Shown here piece after piece: positions 51,296-63,242 of a stretch of DNA of 64,000 bases; positions within the stretch are counted from its first letter, which is position 1, and the number at the start of each line of letters is the position of its first letter. The notes beneath the pieces are model-generated. The model did not search any database and was not told where the DNA came from. It saw nothing but the letters and a program-made list of their open reading frames with translations. Origin of the DNA: Edolisoma coerulescens (lineage: Eukaryota; Chordata; Aves; Passeriformes; Campephagidae); NCBI GenBank assembly GCA_013397115.1, contig VWZW01004674.1:111879-175878 (forward strand), in the 5' to 3' direction. The position numbers were made by a program, and so were the translations under genes.

Positions 51296-53649
51296 ATCTG
51301 CTTAATAAGATTTACTGTTTTTTCAGATGTCTAAGAATGAAACCTATGTTTCTGTTAGTAGTGTGCTCTCAGTTTTTGCAGCACTCTGGCTTGAATGAAT
51401 CACAATTCTTTTTATCTTCTGTCTAATCTTCAATGATATCCATGAAAGAACTGCTTTCCTTCTTCTCTCATGTTAAGGGATGTAAGTGAGAGAACATGAT
51501 GGAACTAGTTTTAGTTCAACTGAAAGGTCAGAAAAAAGAGGCTGTCAAATATGACCTAACAATAAGCACCTGGCCTGTAGGAGACTGGGGACTTTTAAGA
51601 CATTAATTTATGTGAAACAACTTAAACCAGGTCCAGCGACAGACGTAACATACATTACCTTAAGATTTTTTTTTCCCTGCTGACATATTTTTATTTTTCA
51701 TAACGCAGTACTCACTTGGCCACAGTAAGAGAGGCTGCCACTGACTATAGCAGTCACATGAGAAAGAAAACTACTGAGACACCTGCTTATTTCAGCATTG
51801 AAGATAATCCACTCACTACAAAAACAAACTGTTGGAAGATGAGAATGAGAAATCTGTGTCAAAATGCTCTATAGCCTTGTAGCTAAGGTGATGCTCTTAA
51901 CAAGTAAGGGTTTTATTGTCTTAGGAGGGAATTCAAACCCAAATCTTTCCCTTTACATTCCAGAGGTTAGAAGAATTATCTGTAATTAATGTCAGGAGCT
52001 TTCTCCTGTTGCACTTGAGAAGGGCAATTAACCTCAGACTCAAGAACAGAATTTAGTCCTGGATCCCAAATGGAGGCAGGTGGTTCTGTTGATTCAGGTG
52101 GGCAACATGCTGAGTTAATTCTCTTAGAAAAATCTCATGCTCCGAGTTTTCTTTTGAGAAGCTTCTCTAATTTATTTGCATTCCCATTACTGATTCTAGT
52201 TTCCTTTCGTTTGAGTGGTATGAAAAGGAGGAAAAGAAGTTTCCTTTGGCTAGGTTGTGTTCACTGTTCACTGAAGTAATGTGATACTACATAACATACC
52301 TTGTTCCCATATCTCTATTTTCTACTCCCTAGACAAGTGCATCTAAATTATTGAACACTATGAAAGATTTTTAGACTTTTAAATTATACATTGTATTTTG
52401 AGTTCTTGTTCCACATGGAATTTCCATTTATGAGTTTCCCTGGTGATTTTTGACATCTGAAGCAGAGGCTCAACATTGACTTTCTTGTGACTCTCACCAA
52501 CAATCCTTTCGTAAAAAATGTTATTTATTTGCCAGTAGGCTTAGCCCAAGAATGAAAAAAAGAAGAAAAGAAAATATTTTACCTAGAATGCTAAAGCAGG
52601 TATTAGAATACACTCCAAAAGAGTTATGCAAGGGACCGTTTAAAATTTATGAATCATCAATGGAAGAGGGTCGGTTTTTTTCTTTCTTTGCTACATTAAT
52701 GCCAAGTTACACTCTTTCCAAAACTACTAGTAACTCAAAAAGCAGAAATACATGAGGATGTCTATACGTCATATTTCTGCATCTACCAGCCTCGGCATCT
52801 GGTTTCTAGACTGAATCTGTGTAACACAGGGATGCATTAAGACCAAATCAGAAGTTACAAAACAATTCACTTGACTTTTTTTAGGGTAAATTTCTAAATC
52901 TAGAAAGATGAGCTAATATATTTAACCATGAACAAAACTCCCAGTACATTTCTAAGGCACCGTAACTGTTATAATAAAATCCTAAAACCAGCTGCATAAC
53001 CGTCTTTAGCCTCCTCAGAAAATATTTCATTTCAGTTTTGAAAGGAACATTTTCTGCTTTTAACACGTCATTATTTAGCTTTTCTTAGAGAGGCATGTTG
53101 TTGCAGGTCAGATAGAGATCACGTTACTCATTAAATACGCTTGATGGTGACATCATGACAACATTCAATCACAAAATTTTAAGTACTTGCATTTCATCAG
53201 GCATCATTTTGGGAAGTAACAACCCTTCACTTCAGCACTTCAAAAGACAGTTTTTCATTCCATGCTGTGTGAACAAATGTTCCTGTTCTTAGCCACTGGC
53301 AACTTTTGGGACTGTGGTGCAACACATCATATAGTTGAAAGCCCTCATGTGCCGTGCCCAGTGTGACCTTGGGAGAATTATTGATGCAGTGACAGCTCAA
53401 AATTTTATTCTCACCCTTCCTGTGTAACATCAAACTCAGTATTAATTTTAAAAAGCAACATACTCACAATCCATGTCTAGGGCAGAGTAAGTTAATTTGA
53501 AATTAGCAAATCAAGTTATATTACCTAAGGGTAGAGGTTTGATATTCCTGGAATGAGAAATTGTCTTGCTTTACTTTGGTCTTGAGATGCCACTGTAACT
53601 CAAATTTTTACTTCCCTTTCGATGAATTATCACTGACTTAGAAATCTTT

Positions 53650-54123
53650 GTCAACATAAGAAGGACATGGATCTATTAGAGCAAGTCCAGAGGAGGGCCA
53701 CAAAGATGATCAGAGAGTTGGAGCACCTCTTCTATGAAGACAGGGTGGGAGAGCTGGGGTTATTCAGCCTGGAGGAGAGAAAACTCCAGGGCGACCTTAG
53801 AGTACGTTCCAGTACAGGGGGATACAAGAGAGCTAGAGAGGGACTTTTACAAGCACATGTAGCAACAGACAAGGGGCAATTGCATCAAACTCAAAGAGGG
53901 TAGGTTTAGTTTAAATATTAAGAGGAAGTCTTTTTCTTTGTTATGGTGAGACACTGAAAGAGCTTTTCCAGAGAGGTTGTGAATACTTCATTTCTGGAAG
54001 TGTTCAAGACCAGGCTGGATGGGACCCTGAGCACTCTGGTATAGCGGAGGGTGCCCCTGTCCAAGGCAACAGGGTTGGAACTAGGTGACCTTCAAGGTCC
54101 TTTCCAAACCAGACCCTTCTATT
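53650..54123 (+). mobile_element. CR1 LINE 3' fragment with ORF2 C-terminus
   Basis: From ACATAAGAAGGACATGGATC the sequence encodes the last part of CR1 ORF2 (MDLLEQVQRRATKMIRELEH at 53667, then ELGLFSLEERKLQGDL). An open frame of 78 codons (53667-53903) survives, then drifts out of frame. The untranslated end follows (TGGAAGTGTTCAAGACCAGG; CCTTCAAGGTCCTTTCCAAA). It breaks at its left end at about the same place as a segment kept in the CR1 at 48239, which may be chance. An inactive copy. Confidence 0.9.
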
Positions 54124-56644
54124 TAATTTTCTGACACTAAACACTGAAGAGCTATAGAGTTTGCTCATTCCAGGTCACTTCATGACAAATAACTAATCGA
54201 GCAATACTTACACAGAATATATTGTCCTTACACAGTAGGTGTTGGAGAATAAATTATCCCACTTGTGACACTCAGGATATGCATGATCCAACAAGGATTT
54301 CATTTCAGTTTCAGATCTTCCTTTCTATTTCACCACACCATTACACTCCTAGAAAAATGAACAATTAAAATCATGGAAGAGCACAGTCTTTTTGTATTAA
54401 TTTACTTGTTAATTAAGTTACTGCAGTAACTGCTTACCTAATAACATTCTCCCATCTACATTATTCCTTGTTATAAACATTTGTTCTGACTCTTGTTCCA
54501 AAGAAAGTCGTAACTGCCTTGCCTTGCCTCACCAAATAGGTTTCAAACAGCTTGTCCCAGTGTTCTGGTGTTCTGGTGCTTTAATGACAACAATTTAAAT
54601 TAAAAAAAAAACCCACAACAAACAAAAAGCCAAGATAACTATCCAGAGCAGGGGCTTACAGACACATGAGAAAGATTATCTTCCTCCTGAGCTTTAAATG
54701 TTTCTCTACTCCTCAGACCAATCTGAATTTGAGACCTGAGTTCTCATCTTCAGGTGAGCACCCTAAAATGAGACCAGCTAAGGACGTGCTATGCATGAGA
54801 TGTTTGCTATGTTGAAGTTGTTCCTATCTGTAAAATTAACAAGTATTCCTGGAAGAGAATGAAATTGTCCAAAACTGAAGGCTCCAGTGCTACTCATTGC
54901 TCCAGTAAATTTTTGTTTATGTGATGCATAACATTGTCTCAGAAAAGACAAAAAAATGTTTTGGTTTGGGTTTCTTTTGTTTCTTTGTTTTCTAAAATGT
55001 CTTATAATTAGAGGCTGAGTAGCAGGAGCAGGAATTAAAGATGCACTCTTTACTCCAGGTTTTAGAGTGCTCAGGAGACCTCAGTTGGAAGGGTATTACG
55101 CTCCCTGTTCCCTAGTCTTCTTCTAGTACATCGTTATTGTTCTACTTTTTGTTCTTTGCTTTTTAGTGTCACGCACAAGTAGAAGCCACCCAATGCCTGG
55201 GGGGAAAAGGAAATGCAGTTTAAAAAAATCAAAGTTTTGTTTGGATTAAAGATGTGTAGTTAAAGAAGAGAAAGGAGGAAAGAGGATTTGCAGAAGGCTT
55301 TTCACAGTTTTCCACAGCCTTCTGAACATGTCAGAAGGAAAGAGCATAACTTCAAACACAGTAACAGAGAAGAAAATTACTCAATGACATATTGCCATCT
55401 ATAAAGACAGTTTTGGGGGGTCTATACATCTATTATCAGTGTCGTGTATAACAACTGCAATTTACTCTCTGTATTTTCCTGTGTTTCCAAGAAAAAACAT
55501 GGGCAAAAGGATGACTACCACCTTGGCTATGTCCAAGGACTGGATCTAGGAAAACCAAGAGAAGCAGTCTTGAATCTTACATTAGCAATTCATAGATGAA
55601 GATATCATTCAACAACAGGAAGTCGATTTCTGACTTGCCAAATCAAAAGCTTTAACAGGCAGGTATGCTCCATGAATGAAGTGGGACAGAAGGGAGGTAT
55701 AACAGAATAATTGGTGATTGCACCATTGGAAATCTAAATGGCTGCTTGCAACCTAGAGACCACGGAATGAGTGGGCATGCTGGGAACCTGTTTGCCTTAA
55801 AGCCTGTGCAGGTAATACCAAGGCAATTTAATAGTCAAAGGATTTCAGTTTTCATGGTTGTTAGTCTACAGCCTCTGATGCTTTACACACACACGCAGAA
55901 AACTACAGATTAAAGTAAAGAAGGCCTTCTATTTAGACCAGTTTGATAGAAGATCATGCTATTCATTTTGTTAGATGCCAGAACCAATAAGCATAAGCAC
56001 CCTGAAACATTAAACTAATAATTCTAGAACACTGAATTTAAGAGTGGTTTGTATTTGGTTAGCTACAGAACATGCAATGAGTAAATACATACAAAAGAAA
56101 CCGAATAGAATCTCTTCTCCAAAGAGTTTCACAGTACAAAGTCCACAGTTCACAGGATAAATGACATTCTGAATAGAAACCAAATTAATACAAACACAGT
56201 ATAGGCAAGGAAGCACAGCTATTTATTCAACATTTTCAGAAAGAGTAAATAGAGAATGTGACCTTTAGAGTTGTTGGTCCAGAACAGACCCTCTAGCCGT
56301 GTTATTTTTATTTATTGTATTCTTCTTAGAGTCAAAATCTCTTCTGAAATACTTTTCCACATTTATTTATTAATTAGCTACAGTTAAGGAAAATGTACAT
56401 TCCTGGGGAGTTTAAATACTCCCATGCTATTGTCACACATAGAGTCCTCTGTCTGCAGCTAGCCACATATCTATTACATCTGTTGGGTATATTTCTTTCA
56501 ATTTGGATTGTTTGCCATCTGCACTTGAATTATGAAGTGCAATTATTTTATTCATCTATAACCTCTGATGAAATCTTGCTGATAATCTTTTGAGCCTATT
56601 TGCCCTCTCAGGTACAGCTACCATAATAATACTTAGCAACTGAT
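54124..56644. other. gene-free AT-rich DNA
   Basis: An A-rich patch (AAC/AAAC units) is at 54601-54630. No gene, RNA or named repeat was recognised. Confidence 0.5.
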
Positions 56645-57047
56645 AGGCAGAGAAAGTTAGGGATCTTCACCCTGGAGAAGAGAAAGTTGTTTGGAGACCT
56701 CATAGCTACCTTCCACTATCTGAAGGGGGCCTACAGGGAACCTGGAGAGGGACTGTTCAACAGGAACTGTAGTGACAGAGCAAGGACTAATGGGTACAAA
56801 CTGAAAGAGGGAAAATTTATGTTAGACATATGGAAGAAATCATTAACTGTGGCCGTCCTGAGGCACTGGAACATGTTGCCAGGGAAGCTGTGGATGCCTC
56901 ATCCCTGGAAGTGCTTAAGGCCAGGTTGAATGGGGCATTGAGCAACCAGATCCAGTGGAGGTGTCCCTGCCTATGGTAGGGAGGCTGGACCCAGATGAAT
57001 TTTAAGGTTCCTTCCAACCCAAACCATTCTATGATTATGATTCTATA
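56645..57047 (+). mobile_element. CR1 LINE 3' fragment with ORF2 C-terminus
   Basis: CCCTGGAGAAGAGAAAGTTG starts a frame that matches the C-terminal end of CR1 ORF2 (KLFGDLIATFHYLKGAYREP; later KLKEGKFMLDIWKK). The open frame is 80 codons, 56687-56929. The untranslated end follows, with TGTCCCTGCC, TTCCTTCCAACCCAAACCAT and TCTATGATTATGATTCTATA. One of the better kept tails in the window, but still 5'-truncated and dead. Confidence 0.92.
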
Positions 57048-59749
57048 ATAATTAATATTCTATAATTTGCTTTACATTCAAACTTAAAGTTTGGCTTTAG
57101 CTTCACAAAAAGTGCCACTTGGAAATCAAAATAGTGTCTTTCAGAGTAAAAAAAAAAATCAAAACTGATAGGAAAACAACTTTCTGTAAAAAGTATTTTA
57201 AATTACAGTCTTTTAAAGAAACTAAAGGTTTTACAAAAACAAACAAATAGAGTGGGAAAAAGCAGGGAGGGGAAGTGTTCTGGGGAGGAAAGAGGCATTT
57301 TGGCAAGTAGAAATTTTTGACAAAAGGAATAACATAAGGTATGGTGAGCAGATGGAAACCAGCTAAGCTTCACACATGTTTTTTAATCCGAAAAAACATC
57401 AAGGAAACCTGCCACAAAGTCATTGCCAGAAAAATCCACTGCGGTGAACAAAACATGTAGGTTCTATCAAAAAGGTCATAAATTTCATCTCAGCATTTAG
57501 TTGTTCAATGAACTGATTACATTAACACATTTTAACTGAAAGAACTAGGTCAAGTAAGGAGAAAGGAAATCCCTGAAGTCCTTGGCTGTAAATGTGCTCT
57601 ATATAACCTACCAGGGAAGAATTATTTAAAGATCATTCAACTTAAACTCTCCAGAGATCTCTGGTTGGACATTTATTATTTTCCTGCAAGAAACCTGAGT
57701 TACTGCTCTGACTTACTGCTCCGGTTTTAGAATGGAAATCTCGATGGAACTTGCACTGATATAAAAATGGACTGTAAAAATTACAGTAATGAATCCAGCT
57801 CACTGACATGGCAAGTACTGAAAGTCTTTTTTTTTTTCAGCTTCTGAACTAATTTTTTAAGAGCCAGTTTTTAATGTTTAAGAAGAATTAAATTTCTAAC
57901 TGATCTTTGAAAACACAGCATGGAAAAAAATATTGGATTAAAACCACCTGATTCATGAAAAGACACCTTGAAAACAGTACTGACTAAAACTGCCTGGTGT
58001 TTCTACCATTTTGACTACATCCTGATTAATTTAAACTGTTCTTCCTAAGCTTCTATATATTCAAAAATTACAGTGAAATTTTATGAGAAAGGTATAAGCT
58101 CCTAGTTTGAAGACTGCATTTAGACAAACTCTTGCATACCATGCATAAAGGGAAGGGGCTCTTTACCTGTTCCTCTCTATTTGCCAACCAAAACATAGCT
58201 CATCTCAGAAAGTGGAGATTATAAAAATTTTACCTTACTAATTTTTAGGTTAATGTAAAACAATATAACAATATACAGTAAAACCTTTAAGCATTTTTGC
58301 TCCTTTGAAAAGACTTACTTTTTAAGAAATATGTATTAGCATAATGTGGAAGAGAAAAATAATTTTATAAATTGCTGTAACTCTTACTTAGGTATTTTCT
58401 TAATTCCATAGAAGTTTGTGTATTTAGTCTGAATAAAAATGGCCATAAGATGCAGCCATACAGAATATTTAGGTATGTAATGCATATTTTGGCAGGTCCC
58501 CAACTTCTGTATCTTTAGACTTACAATCCCCAAACCTTCCTGTGTTTGTTACCCTTGAACAGAAAGGTTTATATGTATTTATACTTAAGTAGAAATATCA
58601 GTCACTACTCTACATTTTGTCCCAGTTTTGCAGTAATCAATTGCATATTCAATAACTGATCTTTGCTATGTTCTGGCTCCCAAGGAACTGGTAAAAATCC
58701 TTGCAATGTTTCCATGAGAATGACATTACAAGATGAACAACCACATCAGGATGTTGAGTTTCACCTGTATTTCATGTCACAGAAGAATCACAAACATTAG
58801 ATTCACTTTTATCTACAGGTAGGAAAACAATGTACCAGTGTTGAAACCCATAAGAGCAGCCTAGTATACTTGCTAATGCTAACAGTATTTTACACGTGCC
58901 TTCATTTCCCCATGAATGCAAACCTAGTTTTAGATGTTAAAAATCAGGGTCCAAGATCACACTTAGCCACCCCATATCCTACTTCAAATTATTATTATTA
59001 TGAGGAAAGATGACATCATAATTTTCAACAACATACTTGCATTTTCCCACCTCTTTTTCCTGTGTCTGGTTGTAAGGTTGTGTTCACATTATTACCTGTT
59101 CCAAAGAGGCAAAATTCCTCAACACATCAACACCTCTGAATAGCTAGCAATAAAAGTAATAAAAGTATAGCGACTTTTCCCAAGCCTTGTCTCTCCCACC
59201 AGCCACTACCTATGCTCTAGTGTGTAGCTTTTCATCATATGTAGCAGCAGGAAGGTTGGCATGCAATTTTTTCCAGCAGCCTAGATAGTGAGGGCCTGCT
59301 TTTTGGTAACTTATAGTCAGAGGGATTGATTTTTCTTGTATACATTTGATTGCTTCTGACACAACTACCTCTTGATGATGTTAACTCTGTGATGGGTATC
59401 ACCCAATCTTTAATTAGGCTGTACTTAATTATCATTTTAAACATCCTTTATTTTCATGCTTTGAAACACTAAGATAATAGTTGTTAAAATATGTAAAGTG
59501 TTTGTACTTAGGATTTACTTCCTGTTTTCACGTACACTTTATTTTCAGTAGACATGCAAGCTAAAACCCCTCTTCTTTGTATTCAACTGGTAATTAAGCC
59601 CACATTATTTTACAAGATCTGGAAATATTTTACCATCTTGATCAGTCTTTTCAAGTTAGTAGTAGCCTAAACAAGAGATTCTTCTAGGAAAATAATCACA
59701 AAACTCACCTGGATGTATGTGAAAGACTGAAAAAAATGATTACTGGCTC
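57048..59749. other. gene-free AT-rich DNA
   Basis: No gene or named repeat. A T run followed by TTTCAG at 57827-57840 looks like a 3' splice site in isolation, but no open exon follows that I can support. A small TTA repeat is near 58990. Confidence 0.5.
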
Positions 59750-60312
59750 AAAACAACTAAGTTATGTGTGGGGAGGAAAGGGCAGATCAAGTTCTGCAAA
59801 GCTGGAATGGTGCTCTGCCCCACATCCAGTCCCTTTTGGAACCACAACATAGTCCCAGAGTGGCTATCAGACTGCAAGCCCCACCTGAAGGGGAGTTGAG
59901 CCCACAGGAGGCCAGAGCAGATTAAAAACCATTGCACACAGACTCACGTGGCCGGGTCCCTATTGTCCTTGAATTACATGACATCTGAGACCACACTGGA
60001 TCCAAGGGTGATAGCTCTATCTTCCTTATCTCTCTCTTTTTTCTCTCTTTCTCTCCTTTTTTTCTACTGATTTCCTCTTCTTGAAGTCTTGGTAATTTAG
60101 GGTTGGATGGCTTAGAGTTTGCTAAATCAATGCTTTGTGAAATGCTTTATTTTGATTGGAATTTTGCTTGAAATTTTGCCAAGTTTCTGATCTTCTGAAG
60201 TTTGCCAGTAAAGTTTGTTTTCTGACCTCCCAAGAACTTTTTTCAGGTTCTCCTTTGTGCCACCTCAGGGAAAAGCAGTGCCTTAAGCCACTTTTAAATA
60301 AACTCGCCATGC
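59750..60312 (+). mobile_element. probable ERV LTR (edges approximate)
   Basis: A GC-richer block (59760-60000) contains GGAGGCCAGAGCAG, then a TATA-like ATTAAAAACC (near 59921), then CTCACGTGGCCGGGTCCC and CCACACTGGATCCAAGGG. A pyrimidine-rich TCTCTCTC tract (60025-60065) follows. This order resembles the promoter and R/U5 part of bird ERV LTRs that I remember with CGTGGCCGGG, GGATCC and a CT tract. The block ends with AATAAA at 60297-60302. I could not define matching target duplications, so both ends are uncertain. No retroviral genes adjoin it. Confidence 0.5.
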
Positions 60313-60340
60313 GATGACTGGGGATTTACAACACGTTCCT

Positions 60341-60438
60341 CTGTAACCTGCACTGGGTGACCTTGCCTTGGCAGGGGGCTTGGAATAGATGATCTACAGA
60401 GGTCACTTCCAACCTTAACAATTACGTGATTCTGTGAA
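60341..60438 (+). mobile_element. very short CR1 LINE 3' end
   Basis: CTGTAACCTGCACTGGGTGA, CTTGGCAGGGGGCTTGGAAT, AGGTCACTTCCAACCTTAAC and GTGATTCTGTG follow the final 100 bases of a CR1 element. It begins about 30 bases after the probable LTR. Confidence 0.85.
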
Positions 60439-62448
60439 GTCCTCTCTGAAGGGCAGACCAGTTAGTCCAAAGAGGAAACAGAGTGCTCTCATCCAGTGCA
60501 AGAACATGGTGTTGTGTAACTAATGATATTTAATGGAAAAACTCACAGGTCAGATAAACAAAAAGCTGAGGTGAAGATAACACCAAAACTGTCTGACAGA
60601 TGTTTTTAGCACTTCAGAGCTTCAAACGTGCTAACGCAGCTTTACACTAATTTTCTTGTATCCCTACAGAATCTGATTTTAAGGATGCATTTTGACTACA
60701 TCTAATGGAGAAGGTATGTAGTTTACCATTGAGTCTACATAGCATGGGCGTATTTCCAAATTATGGTGAAAACTAGACAGTAAAAATGCTTTTTTTGAAA
60801 AACAAGGCAAGTATTTTAGAAAAAGATAATGTATTTTATATGCTGTAACTTGTTAATGCTGATACTCAGGATTTATCTTTTTTGGTTTCATCTCAGGCTT
60901 CCAAACACCTTAACAGCACTAAACTTCAAGTTCCCAAGTAAAATAAACCTTGGGTTAATATTCTATTTTAATAGCAACTTGTGAAGAAAATTATTTATTA
61001 ACAAAAACATAGAAAAAGCCACAGAACATGAATTTCAGGCCCAGAAATACCATGTTTTATTCTCAGTCCCCCAGTCCCATAGGCAGAGAGGTTATTTTCA
61101 ATCCTAAATTTTTGTAGTGTTAGTGATTGCCTTTTTTGTTTTACAGCTCTCTCTTCAAGACTCTCTTGACACTCAACTATAACAACAGACTTTTTAAAAA
61201 GAAGAGAAAGCCTGGAAGTCACCACTGGCAGTCAACCATTAAATGTGATTTTTATTTCCTCTCATCAGGCAGAGAACCAATAAGTTATCTATGAAGCTGA
61301 AGCCAGGAGCTCTCCTATACTCCATTTGTACAATCTATGCACACTTCAGTGAGGGCCTAGTCACATAAATATGTTTTTAGAAGCCTATAAGACTTAATAA
61401 AATAAACGCCAGAGCAAAAAATGTGTATATAGATCATTATGGAGATTTTAGAAAGAGAAAGAGAAGAAAAATTTATTTTGTAGCACTTGAAACTTAGTTG
61501 AGAAGTGAAAAAGACCTTGGAATAAAATCCCTGTTCTTTTGAAAAATGCTGGGGGTTTTGCATTTTTATAACCTTACCCATTTAAATTTATGGGACTTGT
61601 TGGACAGTACTGCTAATTATTTTCCTATCAGAGGCTTTTGCACACTAGCTGGCAGAATTGTAATGAGTTGACAGATGGAAATGGTACTTGGGTGTGACAG
61701 GGGAGAGGTAGACAATATAATACAAATGTCCAAAACCCCAATTCATATCATGGAAAAGCCTTAAACTGATTCCATCAACACAGAAAATGCAAAGCCCATA
61801 AAAACCCAGTCTGGATGAAAGACTTGAATTGTCCCACTTAACAGTGGTCATTCTGGGAATATGTCCAAAACAAGGAATACAGCTTCACACACTACTGCCA
61901 TCCGTCCTTAGGGATTCAAGTGAAGATCTCCACAAGCTCCATAACCAATAATATACATTTCACTTTTGCTGACACTCATCCATGATATAATTTCCTCTTT
62001 ACTCTGTTCTGTGTGTTGTACAACTACTTTGACTTTAAGGATTTTCAGAACTGAAAAACCAAAAAGCTTGAGTTTTTTCTGAAAGTGGCTGGAGGAAAGA
62101 AAGGTAGGCAAATGCAAAAGAAATGCTATTTTTGAGAACCAGAAGAAAGGTTGCAGAAAAAACCGCATATAATCATCTCAACTGTTTGACCTCCTGCTAA
62201 TATTGTACATTTCATTGGCTGATTTGGTCAAGGCCTGCTTTGCTTGAAACAGCTGTTCTGGAGACACATGATCAAGCAGGCCTCAGTCAAGAGAAAAGCA
62301 GAGTGAACTGCTGCTATTAGCACAGGGCAGCATGCACAGAGATGCTTCTTATTAGGCCACTTACAGAAGTGAGCCTACATTAAAGCCTGGGAAAGCTTCA
62401 ACAGAACAGAAGACAGCCAGTACTTCTTAATTTAGTTGAGTCCATTTG
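60439..62448. other. gene-free AT-rich DNA
   Basis: No gene or repeat was recognised. Several - frames of 60 to 90 codons look like chance. Confidence 0.5.
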
Positions 62449-62720
62449 TGTGACAGCACAGACTCTTTCCCGTGGGAATTTTTCTCTTCTTCTCCCTGTG
62501 TTCTATAAACAAAGATAAGGTTTGGATGTTATTGAAACTGTTTCTGGAATGATGGACAGTTCAACCTGGCCTATCGGCCTAGGGGGAGGTTTTGAATTGA
62601 CCTAATCCGGAGGAACTTTCAAAAGTCTATATAGGTTTTAGAATTAAATAATAAAATCAGAATTCCGCCTCACCCGATTCAGCCTGGTTCTTGCACGCGG
62701 CTAGCGGCTCCACAGTGACA
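62449..62720 (+). mobile_element. solo ERV LTR, 272 bp, with intact target duplication
   Basis: The element begins TGTGACAGCACAGACTC and ends GGCTCCACAGTGACA. Six identical bases, CATTTG, flank it at 62443-62448 and 62721-62726, which fixes both ends. It carries a TATA box (TATATA, 62628-62633) and a polyadenylation signal (AATAAA, 62650-62655) only 22 bases later. A GC-rich end (GCACGCGGCTAGCGGCTCC) follows. There is no primer-binding site or retroviral gene beside it, so it is a solo LTR. The six-base duplication suits an ERV2/ERVK-type integrase. I do not know the family name. The intact flanks suggest it is younger than the CR1 pieces. Confidence 0.8.
62628..62655 (+). promoter_or_regulatory. 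LTR TATA box and polyadenylation signal
   Basis: TATATA at 62628-62633 and AATAAA at 62650-62655 lie in the usual order for a compact LTR. The short gap places the AATAAA near the expected transcript start. Confidence 0.6.
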
Positions 62721-63103
62721 CATTTGCATTTAAGTCAATCTAGCAAGAGAGAACAGACAGAGAATTAAGTAACTGATGATGGAAGATTAGACTTTTTCTT
62801 CCTCCAAATAACATGAATTTAGGGAACATGTCTAAGCCTGAAAAACTGGTACTTTACTGTATATCATACAAATATTTTTATAGTGCATAATACTCAGAAA
62901 AAAGCCATGATAACAGGTCAGATGGCTTTGCAGTGAGAGGACTCATACCTCTTTATGGAAAGAGGCACCAGAGACCTCTCAGGTGTGATTCTTTCTTCTG
63001 GTTTGTCTGGAGGGATAGTATGGTCTTTAATTGTCTCTTAACCACAATAAGTATCTGGTTTAATAAAGCTTTTCTCAGAAATCTGTTCCTTTTTATACCC
63101 CAG
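62721..63103. other. short gene-free stretch between two LTRs
   Basis: AT-rich DNA. The 133-codon + frame at 62933-63334 starts here, but its second half lies in an LTR fragment, so it is not supported as a gene. Confidence 0.5.
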
Positions 63104-63242
63104 TGTACTTGTTTTGGCTGTGATAGAGTTGATTTTCTTCACAGTAGCTTGTGTGAGGCTATGTTCTGTGTTTGTGCTGAAAGTAATGCTGGTAATACAA
63201 TTTTAATTACTGATGAACAGTGCTTATACAGTGTAAGGACTG
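63104..63242 (+). mobile_element. 5' piece of an avian ERV-L type LTR
   Basis: TGTACTTGTTTTGGCTGTGA, TAGAGTTGATTTTCTTCACA, GTAGCTTGTGTGAGGCTATG and AACAGTGCTTATACAGTGTA follow the order of a very common bird LTR as I remember it (starting TGTCCTGGTTTTGGCTGGGA, then TAGAGTTAATTTTCTTC). The first 140 bases or so are kept, with scattered changes; the rest is missing or too diverged to see. No target duplication was found. It occupies the second half of a 133-codon frame, which explains that frame. Confidence 0.65.

Larger units (their letters stand above)
48648..53649. other. gene-free AT-rich DNA
   Basis: Holds two short tandem duplications (50409-50486 and 51237-51295) and a TA/CA-rich patch at 49855-49880. 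The 102-codon frame at 51118-51426 is hydrophobic from T-rich sequence and not supported as a gene. No other repeat was recognised. Confidence 0.5.

Noticed and set aside
57827..57840. T run plus CAG as a 3' splice site
   Set aside because: No supportable open exon or donor follows; such sites are frequent in T-rich DNA.
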